From Caenorhabditis elegans (lineage: Eukaryota; Nematoda; Chromadorea; Rhabditida; Rhabditidae), in the NCBI RefSeq assembly GCF_000002985.6, contig NC_003280.10, forward strand, positions 3,592,501-3,656,500: DNA of 64,000 nucleotides, read 5' to 3'. The position numbers were made by a program, and so were the translations under genes. Below are positions 45,395 through 56,099 of this stretch, piece after piece; within the stretch, counting starts at the first letter, position 1; each line of letters starts with the position of its first letter. The notes beneath the pieces are model-generated. The model was given only the letters and a program-made list of their open reading frames with translations, made no database searches and had not been told where the DNA came from.

Positions 45395-46761
45395 TCAATC
45401 AATTTCAATTCTGAAAAAGCGCCCACTGGTTGCACAATAAACAACGGTCGCTTTTGTTCCATCGTGCTTCTCTACTGTGAACTGTTTCATACTTCCATCC
45501 GATCTCGATTCAATGTAATCAATGATACCGTCAAAAATGATAGCTTCGACCAAACGATTTTCATTAGCCTCCGAAAACAGCATAACGATATTTAAAAGAT
45601 ATGGGTTTGAGCCCCTGAGCCAATGCTTCAGAAAGAAATTTAGATCTTTGCTCGAAAATTGTGAATTCTCTAGAAAAAACTGTGAGCAATTTGAAGTTAT
45701 TAGATTGTTAAGAGTCACGTTGCTTCCTCGCACCATTTTCAAATTTCGAATATAGATAGAGGCAGGCATTGACTCTGTGAAAACACCAAGTGTTTCTATC
45801 GAAGGAAACATTTTCATAAAGTGACTTGGAATTTCAAACAATTCACTGTGCAATGTGACAATATTGATTTGTTTTAGAAGTTCATAAACTTCAGCAATAC
45901 TTCTCCCTTGTGCATCTTGTATATTTAACTGCACCTTGCGAGAGAACACATCAATGATATGCTCGATCCATTTTTTCATTGTAAATCCCGGAACATTTAA
46001 CTCTGTAGACTCAATTTTACTTCTTGTGGATTTCTTCATTTCTACTTTCAGTGTCGATTGATGAGGTCCAAAACCAAAATTAACGTCTGGAATTGATCCT
46101 GTTCTCAGCGTCAACGAAGTTGTTTGCATCACGTTTATGTGAACAAGATTCGGGGCTCTTTTCTGCATTGTGATGAGTTGCTTCATATTTTTTGAGAGAA
46201 CTGATAGAGATAATCTGAAAATAAAAATATTGAGATTAGAAAGTTAAAAAGTATTCTAGACGTAACTTCAGACGTAACTTCAGAGCCTGATGAGCTAAAA
46301 ATGTGGTCATTTTTACGGTTTGTTTTCGAAAATTTTATATTTTATCTTCTCTGAAAAAGTAAAGTTTGTACATGTAAAATCAAAGAGTTTACTTCAAACA
46401 ATTCTCAGTTATAGTCATAGATTTTGAGGTTGCTTTTAAAAGGGAAAAATAAGTATTGTATAATATTTCTTCTATTAATATGGCACCCTACAACTCAACT
46501 TTCAAAATGATAGAAAAAGAACTGACAAATAATTTGTTAGTTGGCAATTTTTTAATAGAACAAACGATAACTGAGATATAATATGTCTAAGTTGAACAAT
46601 GGGGTGCAATACTAATATAGGAAATACGGTAACTTATTTTGAAGAACTTCCATTTAAAAATCATGGGGGAAAAGAAAAACTCACTGTTCCACTAAGCGCA
46701 TCTGTGCCAGAGTCTTTCGAAGTGCAGAATCCGGAAGACAAGAAAAAGGGAGAGCAGTCAT
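45395..46761 (-). CDS. F-box/FBA protein, intact (298 aa)
   Basis: Two exons: 46761-46685 and 46214-45395 (897 nt, in frame). The ATG at 46761 starts MTALPFSCLPDSALRKTLAQ; with exon 2 (LSLSVLSKNMKQLITM) this makes a 40-residue F-box, the Skp1-binding motif of SCF ubiquitin ligases. The remaining ~250 residues are the nematode FBA (F-box-associated) substrate-side domain: FEIPSHFMKMFPSIETLGVF, LNNLITSNCSQFF, SSKDLNFFLKHWLRGSNPYL. The C-terminus is CATSGRFFRIEID. Poly(A) signal at 45326 on this strand. Opposite in orientation to its near-identical paralogs at 53334 and 54934, and with the same upstream region, so the whole unit was copied and inverted. Family roles range from degradation adaptors to rapidly evolving pathogen-related genes; the target is unknown. 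Confidence 0.85.
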
Positions 46762-46990
46762 GCCGATTGAGAATTGAGAAAAATGAGACGTCCTCGAGCA
46801 GATCGAGTGGAAGAGAGAAAAGAGTTTCAGACAATAATGGAGCGTGATTGTCTGGAAAAGGTCAATCTATGAGCAGCGAGCAGATGGTTTCTCGAATAAG
46901 ACTGTATGTTCAAAACCACATTCAATCAATAATTTCAGCGCGTTTTCCCCATTTACAGACGCGCAAATTTTGAAAAATATCGATTTGATT
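46762..46990 (-). promoter_or_regulatory. Conserved F-box-cluster upstream region (minus copy)
   Basis: On the minus strand: GCGCGTCTGTAAATGGGG, AATGTGGTTTTG, ATTCGAGAAACCATCTGCTCG, GCTCATAGATTGACCTTTTCC, then TTGTCTGAAACTCTTTTCTC before the ATG. The same series precedes 53334 and 54934. Part of it is repeated in inverse orientation at 47005-47045. Confidence 0.6.
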
Positions 46991-47192
46991 TATTTTTCAG
47001 GTGTGCATACCCTCTTATTCGAAAAACCATCTGCTCGCTTATAGATCATCCTCCCTGGCTCAGTAGGTAACTGCTTGGACCGGGGGTGGTTTGACCCGTT
47101 TTGATGTTTCAATCTACGTTAACTTGTTTGCATTGTAAGAATCGTATTTTTATTTCAAATAACACAGTAAAGTTTTCAAGAAAACAACCAAA

Positions 47193-47797
47193 TTAATTAC
47201 GGTCGCAGTCATGTTCTAGAGCAAACATCGCCAGTGTCGCATCTTTAGTCAAAGTCATATGAACTTTCATGGGCTTGGATTTCACTCCAGTGATTTTCAC
47301 ATTGAACAAAATTCCCTCTTCGTCCGTCCAAAAGTGATCAATGGAGATTTCAACTTGGTTTTCAACGGGGAGTCTCGTGAGTGCTTTGATTATACCCACT
47401 GAAAAATACAAAACAATTTTGATGTGAGAAAATACTTTTATACTGGTTTCATGTGGCTAAAATCTTGTAAACAGCATTTCGATTATATTTGAAATAATTA
47501 GAAAATTAGCGGTTAGAATGCGCCCAGCAAGGGTTTTTTAAAATTAAAGTTAAACTTACAATTGTCCAAAAACTTGTTTCTGCAGCCGGCAAAAATCATT
47601 CCGTTCTTTAGACAGCTACCGATTTCAAATGGATCTCTGGAATCGATGGCTCTTTGCAACTTTGCGAGGTACGCTTTCACGAGCTCTTCAGTCCGATCCG
47701 GTTGATTGGCGTTTTTGAAGAGAATGACTCTTGTCACTATTTGGCAGTGAACTGCAAAAATGAAAAAGAATAGCACAAGACAACTGAATGGCCTCAT
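47193..47797 (-). CDS. Secreted NTF2-like domain protein (147 aa)
   Basis: Two exons, 47797-47560 and 47398-47193 (444 nt; phase-1 intron with GTAAGT..TTTTCAG). It begins MRPFSCLVLFFFIFAVHCQ, a clear signal peptide. The mature part shows the pattern of nematode secreted NTF2-like proteins: an N-terminal helix (EELVKAYLAKLQRAIDSRDPFEIGSCL), IFAGCRNKF, then beta-rich DQVEIS-type segments (ENQVEISIDHFWTDEEGILFNVKITG) and an end at LEHDCDRN. Cys in GSCL, GCR and DNC may pair. Function of this class is unknown. It lies between an intact F-box gene and a F-box fragment. NTF2-like assignment rests on pattern and length (known family), moderate confidence. Confidence 0.68.
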
Positions 47798-47934
47798 CGA
47801 GTGAAATGTGAGGATTTCAGCAATACCGCCGTCTTTTCTAGCAGAGAACCCTAATCGAGTTATCTTTTTTGAAAACTGTTAGATGGGAATGGGAAAATGA
47901 AAATATTTTTTGGTTGGCTAAAACTGACCTTTTC

Positions 47935-48214
47935 CAGACAATCATTCTCCACTATTGTCTGAAACTCTTTTCTAAATCTCTTGCTGAAACATTGGCTCAG
48001 AGGCTCAAACCTATGTCTTCAAAATAGTGTTATGAGTTTTTGGCGATCTGATAAAAATCGTTTTGTCAAAAGTATCATCTGTGATGGTATCATTGATTAC
48101 ATTGCATCGGAAACGAACGGATTCAAACTGAAGAAGCCCGATGGAACGACTGCGACCGTCGTTTATAGTGCAACTAAGGGGAGCTATCTCTCTATCAGTA
48201 TCAGCATTGATTGA
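47935..48214 (+). pseudogene. F-box/FBA fragment: promoter joined to C-terminal end
   Basis: Starts with the cluster's promoter tail (GACCTTTTCCAGACAATCA..TGTCTGAAACTCTTTTCT) and passes directly into the last ~85 codons of the FBA domain (LLKHWLRGSN.., DGIIDYIASE.., ISISID, stop at 48214). The start exon, intron and ~200 codons are deleted. Several substitutions from the intact paralogs. AATAAA at 48282. Confidence 0.75.
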
Positions 48215-48999
48215 TTGCAACGATGTCCTTCTTTGTTACCTGTACCTCAATGCATATAATTTATTTAAAAGTTGTTTCTCAATAAAGTTTTAATGCAATA
48301 CACCGTTTTGGCAAATTGCCAAAATTTTGAAAATTTTAAGAAATGTCGCATGTTTCGTCCATTACAACGTTTTAATACAAAATTAAAACATAACAAATGT
48401 TGAAAAATATTTTTTTCTTGGTCGACTTCCAAAATTATGAGTGGCAAAAACTGAGTAATTGTCACTTTTTGACAGTAAATAAAAAAAATTTCAAAATTTT
48501 TTTGAACAGTTTTATCATGATGTTTGGTCATTTTGGGACCAAAGGAGTAGCTTTTAACAATTTCCCGACGAGCACTACTCCACCTTTAATATTTTTATTT
48601 CTATTCGTTTTTCAATAAGGCTTTCGAATGTTTAAATATTCCTCTATGATTTTTTTGTAAATCAATTCTCCCTCAAATTTAGCAGCTTGCAAAAAATACA
48701 CACATTTTGTCTTATGACCCCATTAAGACCATGATTCACTACCCACATTTTACAGAAAATATGCACAGGCCCTAATCATGACTCACGGCAGGACAGATTG
48801 TCATTTCCAAATCATGGGGGCCTCGCAGCCCACAGGCGCGACGCGTATCTCTCACAGTCTCCCGGAAAGCTTTTAGTGTAGAAACATATGCATCCCTCCC
48901 CTTCATTTTCCTGACGACTGTGTGTCAGTTCTCCTTTCTTTTTCTATGTTTTGCTTGCTTTTGTCTCAGATTTTCCTACCATCTTTATTTCTTTAGGGA
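48215..48999. other. Intergenic region
   Basis: AT-rich, then a GC-richer stretch at 48740-48870 (CAGGCGCGACGCGTATCTC). The latter probably belongs to the promoter of the module gene at 49000. No ORF supported. Confidence 0.4.
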
Positions 49000-51374
49000 A
49001 TGGACCATCCTTTCAGTGGAGATTTTGGCTATCACGACGGAGGTAACTGTCATTTCAGAGATAAAAATCAATACTCACCTAACTATTTCAGATCATTTCC
49101 AGTATCCCAACTTTACCACTGACCAGCAACAAATTTTCCACTTTGGAATGAATATTGAAGCAAGATACGAATCAATGGAATTCCAGATTCAATCAGCAGG
49201 AGGTAAGAGGGGGGTTTCGAATAAGGACGTTTTAAATTGCCGGCTGAAGCCTGCTATCGCCTACTATCGCCTGCTAGCGCCTACTATCGCCTGCTATTGC
49301 CTACTATTGCCTGCTATCGCCTGCTGTCGCCTACTATCGCCTACTATCGCCTGCTATCGCCTGCTAACGCCATTCGACGCCCGTTGACCCCCGCTGACGC
49401 CTTCTGACGCTCGAATGAATTTGTCTTTGAGTTTCAGTTCCCCAACATCCAGATCATCATGCTGATCATCCGCATACCTATGCTCCTCCGGGATGTAACA
49501 AAACCTTCCACACAGCACAAATGCCTCAGCACACTGCTCCTACAGCTCCGCCAGCTCTTCCAACATACTCCACTCATAAAGAGGCCGTTGAACAGTGGAA
49601 GATCTGGCAGGAGGATCATGCTTTTTCAGAGATGTTTAGAAAGTTTGGTTAGCAATTTTAATACCTTTATCACCAATAAACATATCTCATTATTTCTTCA
49701 GATGTGCCAAATCTTCTGTTCAACCCTCTGGGCGAGCAAAGAACTCCCCAAGCAGTTCGATCGGTGCCCAAGGATGGATACAGCTTGTTCCGCTATCGCC
49801 GTATGGTTTTTGGTGCCAAGGATCAGCTCAAACACGGTATGCACTATAGAAATTACAGTAGGAAATAAGAAATATTAAATTTCAGATAAAGCATGGAATA
49901 ATCGATCACTTCCACAAAAAAGTCGATGGAATCAAGCATCTGTAAAGTTGGCACAATATCAGAAGGCTGAAGAAAAAATGGGCTTCATCAAAGTTTTTGG
50001 AACCGAAGAGTTTCAGAACTATTCCAAACGTCGGGGACAGACCCGGAACTCTTTTGGTGAGGCAGTCGGAGCGGTTTAATTTATTTAAAATTAAATTTCA
50101 GGTGTCAATCGGCAGTGGGATTTGTCAATTGAAGGAAAAGTCGTGGTCAGAACTTCGGCATCAGTAGAGCACAGTGGAGCATCTGGTGCTTCAACTTCAA
50201 GCTCCAGCTACAAAACATCAAGCCATGGACAACTGACCGGTGAGTTCTTTATCAGGCTATTGGAGTAACTTCTTTAAAAATTTCAGAGCCAGCTTCTCTC
50301 GAGAGCTACTGGAAAACTCGTTGTCTTCAGCTAGAGCAAGGTAAGTTACATATTATTTCACTGTGCTAGTGTATATATTGAGATTTCAGAAATGGAGAAA
50401 CTGAGCAACAACATCAGCAGTCTCACAGTAGAAAAAGATAAGGAGATCAAGCTCATCGTCAATGGTAGATCATATTGATTTGCGTAGCACCTTGTTAAAT
50501 ATCGATTTTTTCAGAGAACCGGCAGCTGAGAAGCCAACTGAAACAAAAAGACATAGGTAAACTTTAGAAATCGATTTTTTTGATTCTTAAATTTTTAGAA
50601 ATCATTGGAATCAAAAGCTGCGTTAACTTCCTTCAAGATCCCCAAAGAGACGCGAAGTCGATAAAAAAAGGTGAATCTTTGTAAATTTAGATTCTAATAA
50701 TTTTAATGTGGACTTCAGAACTTCCTGTCCAAGTTGATCCGAGCACTCCTAGAGACAATGAGCTCATGGATTGCTCCGGTTCGTGGCTCAGCTTTTCTTA
50801 CTTCACGATCCTAAAATTTTCAGATATTTCCATCCCAATCGCTGCTCCAACCGAGAGCTCAGGCCCCCTTCACTACTTTCCGTCAACGGTCGCCAAGACT
50901 GGAGCCCGCCAGCTCTACAAAATGTGGAAAAATCACCATTCCGAGGAGCTTCTGTGCCTTGAGCAGTTTGGAATAGGCAAGTTGTCAAATCAATTTTAAA
51001 ATATATGTTTTTTTGGTTTCCAGATCTTTCTCGCTGGCTTTTCACAGAGGGTTCTCAGACAACTCCACAAAGAGTTCGCAGAGCCACAAGAGCTCAGGAA
51101 CTCTACAAGTTGGAGAAAACTAGAGGTAAGGCGTAGCAATGTGAAAAAATTTATGGAAACTTACATATTTCAGGGATGTACTGGGAAGATCTTTCAAGAA
51201 ACGAGCGAAAAGCGTGGAGTGAGAAGCTTACCCAACTGCGGAAACTTCAGAAGAGCTTAGAGGCCTTGAAACTTGTTCAGACTCTGACCTGCGAAGAATG
51301 GAAAAAGAAGGGTAACCGTGTGAGGAATAGTTCTAAAAAAGTTGTTCAAATTTTCAGACGATCTTCTCGTCTAG
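49000..51374 (+). CDS. Orphan protein with two LFNP/W..LS modules (506 aa)
   Basis: Fifteen short exons, every intron phase 1: 49000-49042, 49092-49202, 49438-49647, 49702-49836, 49886-50056, 50102-50239, 50287-50340, 50390-50464, 50515-50556, 50599-50670, 50719-50778, 50824-50976, 51024-51125, 51174-51311 and 51358-51374 (1521 nt). The start MDHPFSGDFGYHDG follows TTTAG/GGA. Residues 1-121: His/Gln/Pro-rich. Module 1 (122-223): DVPNLLFNPLGE..TPQAV, then WNNRSLPQKSRWNQ..KLAQYQKAEEKM. Residues ~270-350: short coiled-coil exons. Module 2 (422-501): DLSRWLF..TPQRV, then YWEDLSRNERKAWSEKLTQLRKLQK. The intron after 50976 has a GC donor (AATAG/GCAAGT), required for frame. The second half of each module is HMG-box-like at best. 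No signal peptide or TM. Function unknown; relatives at 15830, 58756 and 60697. Confidence 0.75.
49236..49380. repeat. 10-bp minisatellite, GCCTGCTATC units
   Basis: About 13 tandem units of GCCT(A/G)CTATC with scattered changes, inside intron 2 of the module gene; runs out into GCCCGTTGACCCC. Confidence 0.85.
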
Positions 51375-51715
51375 CTTGACGCCCTTCCAAGTTTATCTTG
51401 TCTCCAGTAACCACATTCCTAATGGTTTTATTTTCGATGTTACCAGTGCTATAATTATTCCCACTTTTTCCAAAATTTATACTCTTTTAATTTCACTTAT
51501 CAAAGTTCAAATTTATCCACCCGATTTCCTTCCCCCATTTTTTTACAGCGCCCTTCCCATTATTACAAAAACCCCTTTTCCCACCTTTGTGTCAAAGTTC
51601 TTTTGTTAACAAAACAATCCAGAAATATAAATAAATATTTTTACTTTTTAAAAAGGAACTTGCTTTTGATTAATCTTTTTGAGAAGTTGCAAAAAAAACT
51701 GCATCAAAGTTGCGT
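51375..51715. other. 3' flank of the module gene
   Basis: T/C-rich 3' UTR-like sequence with AATAAAT at about 51628. Nothing else seen. Confidence 0.4.
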
Positions 51716-53080
51716 TATGCCATGCGCCGAACGACATATTTGGGTCAGTTTTTGAGCAACTTTTCGAAACATTTAGACAAAAGTAAACATATTTTCAGAA
51801 AGTACAGATATTTTTCTATATTTCTGTATAAATTTTCAAGAAAAATTTTTGACACGGATATAAGAAAAAAGCAATTTTGTAAAAGTGCCGAAAAAATATT
51901 TTTTACATTACTTTTACCCACCATATTCCGCAGATGACATATGTTATAAAAATAAAATTAAGTAGCTACTATTGTATGAAGGTTTTTCTATAATTTGTCA
52001 TTTTAAAACGTAATGATATCACTAGTTTCAGAGAAGTTACATGCAGTTTTCTGAGATTATACATTTTTGCTCATAAAAGCCTTCATTTTCAACATTTTCG
52101 CTTCAAATTTTGATTAATGATCGTTTTTTTAGGTCCTCTATTAGATTCCAAAAGAACTTTTCAAAAATGTTGACTCATCTCCAAAATCGTCCTTCGCTCT
52201 CAAAAACGAAAGTGGACCTTTACCTTCCGAAAAATGAGCGAAAAAATGAAATTGTGATTTTTGGGTCGAAAAAAATATTTTCAGAATGCTGAGAACACGC
52301 TAAACACGAATATCATGTTTATTTCGGCCTCCAGATTACCTGAAAATTTCTGACATAGATTTAAAAAAGCGATTTTTTTAAAATCATTTTCTACGTGAAA
52401 GTTCTGTGCAGCTTTTTAGAAACTCAAATTTCAGAGGATGAAAAAAAACTTTCACGTTGAAAATGAAAATAAATATTCATTTTCTTAAATCTATGTCAGA
52501 CATTTTCAGAGCATCTGGATGCCAAAATGAACAGGATATTCGTGTTTAGCGTGTTCTCAGCATTCCGAAAATATTTTTTTTGACCCAAAAATCACAATTT
52601 TATTTTTTCGCCCATTTTTCGGAAGTCAAAGGTCCACTTTCTTTTTTCAGAGCGAAGGACGATTTTGGAGATTAGCCAACATTTTTGAAAATTTCTTTTG
52701 GAATCTGATAAAGGACTTAAAAGTATGACATTTCGTCAAAATTTGAAGAAGAAAATAATGAAAATTGGAGGATTTTATGAGCAAAAATCTATAATTTCAG
52801 AAAACTGCATACAACTTTTTTGAAACTAATGATATAATTTCGTTTTAAGATAATAAACTATATAAAAACATTTATACAACCTTTATTACCCAATTTCGTT
52901 TTCAAATTTGTCGTCATCTTCAGAATATGGTAGCCAACAGATTTGCTCAAAACATTTTTTCGACACTTTCACAATATTCCCTTTTTCACATTGTTATGCC
53001 AAAATGTTCTTTCGGAATTTTGTATAAAACTGTAGATAAATATGTGTACTTTTTGAAAATATCCTTGTCTCTTGAGAATA
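51716..53080. mobile_element. Palindromic (foldback) element 1, ~1.3 kb
   Basis: The left half (about 51776-52405) and right half (about 52440-53071) are inverted copies. Examples: TTGACTCATCTCCAAAATCG on the left answers CGATTTTGGAGATTAGCCAA on the right; AACACGCTAAACACGAATAT answers ATATTCGTGTTTAGCGTGTT. The centre is near 52420. No transposase. A second palindrome of the same family lies at 57345-58605. The outermost sequence (TTTTTGAGCAACTTTTC near 51750) also matches the right end of copy 2. Confidence 0.85.
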
Positions 53081-53104
53081 AGGTATGCAGACCTGAAATA
53101 GAAA

Positions 53105-53333
53105 TCTAATCGATATTTTTCTCTGGAATTTGCGCGTCTGTAAATGGGAAAACGCTCTGAAATTATTGACTGAATGTGGTTTTGGACATACAGTGTTATT
53201 CGAAACACCGTCTGCTCGCTGCTTATATACTGACCTTTTCCAGACAATCACTCTTCACTGTTGTCTGAAACTCTTTTCTCTCTTCCACCCAATCTGCTCG
53301 AGGACGTCTCATTTGCCTTCTTTCTCAATCGAC
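53105..53333 (+). promoter_or_regulatory. Conserved F-box-cluster upstream region
   Basis: GCGCGTCTGTAAATGGG, TGTGGTTTTGGACATACAG, GTCTGCTCGCTGCTTATATA, GACCTTTTCCAGACAATC and TGTCTGAAACTCTTTTC; same order as at 46990-46762 and 54745-54933. GCTTATA may serve as the core promoter. Confidence 0.6.
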
Positions 53334-54453
53334 ATGGCTGCTCTCCATTTTTCTCGTCTCCCGGATTCTGCTCTTCGGAAGTCTCTGAAACATATGAACA
53401 GTGAGCTTTTTTTTAATTTGTTATTTTTCCCTTTCAAAAGCCACACAAAAATCTATAATTATTACTGAGAATTTCAAAATTTTGAAGTGAACTTTTTGAT
53501 TTCAAAGAATATAAAATATAAACTTTTCGAGAGCCAACCAAACAAAATTGCCTCATTTTTAGCTTGTCAGGTTCTGAAGTCACGGCTAGGGTACTCTTTA
53601 ATTGTATAATCTCACTATTTCTATTTTCAGATTATCTCTATCAGTTCTCTCAAAAAATATGAAGAAACTCATCACAGTGCAGAAAAGAGCTCCGAATTGT
53701 GTTCACATAAACTTTTTCGAATCAACTTCGTTGCGGCTGAAAACGAAATCGTTTCCAGCCGTTAATTTTGTCTTTAGCCTTGATCAATCGACTCTGACAG
53801 TAGAAATGAAGAAATCTATTAGAAGTGAAATGGAATCTACCGAGTTAAATGTTCCGGGATTTACAATCAAAAAATGGATCGAGCATATCATTGATGTGTT
53901 CTCTCGAAACAAAGACGTACAACTAAATATAAGAAATGCACAAGGGAGAAATGCTACCGAAATTTTGGAACTTCTGAAACAAATCAATATTGTTACATTG
54001 CACAGTGAATTGTTTGAAATTCCAAATAACTTTATGAAAATGTTTCCTTCGATAGAAACACTTGGTGTTTTTACAGAGTCAATGCCTGCCTCTATCTATA
54101 TTCAAAATTTGAAGTGGGTGCGAGGAAGCAACGTGACTCTTAACAATATATTAATTTCAAATTGTTCACAGTTTTTTACAAAGGATTCACAGTTTTCGAG
54201 CAAAGATTTCAACCTCTTGTTGAAGAATTGGCTCAGGGGCTCAAACCCATATCTTTTAAATATCGTTATGCTGTTCTCGGAAGCCAATGAAAATCGTTTG
54301 GTCGAAACTATCATTTTTGACGGTATAACTGATTGCATTGCATTGGAAGTGCAGGGAATGAAGCAGTTCACAGTAGAGAAGCACGATGGAACAAAAGCGA
54401 CCGTTTTTTATTGTGCAACTAGTGGGCGCTTTTTCAGTATCGAAATTGATTGA
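53334..54453 (+). pseudogene. F-box/FBA paralog with 10-nt deletion in the F-box
   Basis: Exon 1 53334-53400 (67 nt) and exon 2 53631-54453. The two intact paralogs have 77 nt in exon 1; here CATATGAACA replaces CAGATGCGCTTAGTGGAACA, a 10-nt loss. Correct splicing then gives HMNNYLYQFSQKI and a stop, destroying the F-box after ~35 residues. The exon 2 frame itself (KNMKKLITVQK.. to RFFSIEID) is fully open over 274 codons and carries one extra residue p (NKDVQ against KVQ) relative to the paralogs. An alternative is that translation starts inside exon 2, giving an FBA domain without F-box. Confidence 0.78.
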
Positions 54454-54744
54454 GTGCATTGATGTCCTTCTTTATAATATTTGTTGAAATTTTTTGTAAT
54501 TATTAAATAGTTTCCCTCAATAAAGTTTCAATCAAAACGTAATCTTTTCATAAATCACAAACTTTTCCTACATTGTTAAGGGAAACAATTTGTTGCAGAG
54601 TGTCGAGTAAAAATGAGTAGTAGCATAGTATGTTTTTTTTCTCACAGATTATAAAATCTTTCTGGTGCACCCTTACTAGTTAGTTATCAGTTGGTGACAC
54701 TTACTTCAAAGTCCAGTAACTTGTACATAATACCTTTTGTTCTG
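54454..54744. other. Spacer between F-box paralogs
   Basis: 3' UTR with AATAAA at 54520, then spacer containing AGTCCAGTAACTTGTACATA, a stretch that recurs at 56342-56370 after the next paralog. Confidence 0.45.
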
Positions 54745-54933
54745 TAAATGGGAAGAACGCGCTGAAATTATTGATTGAATGTGGTTTTGTACAAACGATC
54801 TTATTTGAAACATCATCTGCTCGCTGCTTATAGATTGACCTTTTCCAGATTAGCACTCTATTGTCTGAAACTCTTTTCTCTCTTCCACTCGATTTGCTCG
54901 AGGACGTCTCATTTGTCTTCTTTCTCAATCGAC
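54745..54933 (+). promoter_or_regulatory. Conserved F-box-cluster upstream region
   Basis: Same motif series as at 53105; GCTTATAGATTGACC ~85 bp upstream of the ATG. Confidence 0.6.
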
Positions 54934-56099
54934 ATGACTGCTCTCCCGTTTTCTCGTCTCCCGGACTCTGCACTTCGAAAGTCACTGGCACAGATGCGCT
55001 TAGTGGAACAGTGAGTTTTCTTTTTTTTTTAATTTTTTGATGTTTTCCCTTTTAAAAGCAACATCAAAATCTATGAGTATAACTGAGAACTTTACAAGTT
55101 TGAAGTAAACTCTTTGATTTTACATGTACAAACTTTACTTTTTCAGAGAAGATAAAATATAAACTTTTCAAAAGCAAACCGAAAAAATGACCACATTTTT
55201 AGCTTATCAGGTTCTGAAGTTACGTCTGAAGTTACGTCTAGAATAATTTTTAACTTTCTAATCTCAATATTTTTATTTTCAGATTATCTCTATCAGTTCT
55301 CTCAAAAAATATGAAGCAACTCATCACAATGCAGAAAAGAGCCCCGAATCTTGTTCACATAAACGTGATGCAAACAACTTCGTTGACGCTGAGAACGAAA
55401 TCAATTCCAGACGTTAATTTTGGTTTTGGCCCTCATCAATCGACAGTGACAGTAGAAATGAAGAAATCCACAAGAAGTAAAATTGAGTCTACAGAGTTAA
55501 ATGTTCCGGGATTTACAGTGAAAAAATGGATCGAGCATATCATTGATGTGTTCTCTCGCAAGGTGCAGTTAAATATACAAGATGCACAAGGGAGAAGTAT
55601 TGCTGAAGTTTATGAACTTGTAAAACAAATCAATATTGTCACATTGCACAGTGAATTGTTTGAAATTCCAAATCACTTTATGAAAATGTTTCCTTCGATA
55701 GAAACACTTGGTGTTTTCACAGAGTCAATGCCTCCCTCTATCTATATTCGAAATTTGAAATTGGTGCGAGGAAGCAACATGACTCTTAACAATCTATTAA
55801 CTTCAAATTGTTCACAGTTTGTTACACAGGATTCGCAGTTTTCGAGCAAAGATCTAAACCTATTGCTGAAGCATTGGCTCAGAGGCTTAACCCCCCGTCT
55901 TCTGAATATCGTTATGCTCTTTTCGGAGGCCAATGAAAATCGTTTGGTCGAAACTATCATTTTTGACGGTATCATTGATTACATTGCATTGAAATTGCAC
56001 GGGTTGAAAGAGTTCAAAGTAGAGAAGCACGATGGAACAAAAGCGACCGTTGCTTATTGTGCAACTAGTGGGACCTTTTTCAGTATCAAAATTGATTGA
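54934..56099 (+). CDS. F-box/FBA protein, intact (297 aa)
   Basis: Exons 54934-55010 and 55283-56099 (894 nt, in frame). The F-box is MTALPFSRLPDSALRKSLAQ..LVEQLSLSVLSKNMKQLI, joined across the intron (GGAACA/GTGAGT..TTTTCAG/A). The FBA domain covers residues ~60-297 with MFPSIETLGVFTESMP, SSKDLNLLLKHWLRG and an end at TFFSIKID. Nearly identical to the minus-strand gene at 45395, including the intron sequence around the acceptor and the GTTACGTCTGAAGTTACGTC duplication inside the intron, so the two share a very recent origin or gene conversion. AATAAA at 56171. Expected to be a Skp1-binding substrate adaptor of an SCF ubiquitin ligase; substrate unknown. Confidence 0.87.

Noticed and set aside
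47047-47110. tRNA-like string (TGGCTCAGTAGGTAACTGC ... GGTTTGACCC)
   Set aside because: A-box-like and B-box-like parts are only about 30 nt apart (about 44 expected) and no acceptor or anticodon stem can be drawn.
49236-49380. Regular short repeats considered as a CRISPR array
   Set aside because: Units are contiguous 10-bp repeats without spacers, in an intron of a eukaryotic gene.
48920-49387. 155-codon plus ORF
   Set aside because: Crosses the promoter, two introns and the minisatellite of the 49000 gene; the spliced model in another frame has conserved module exons.
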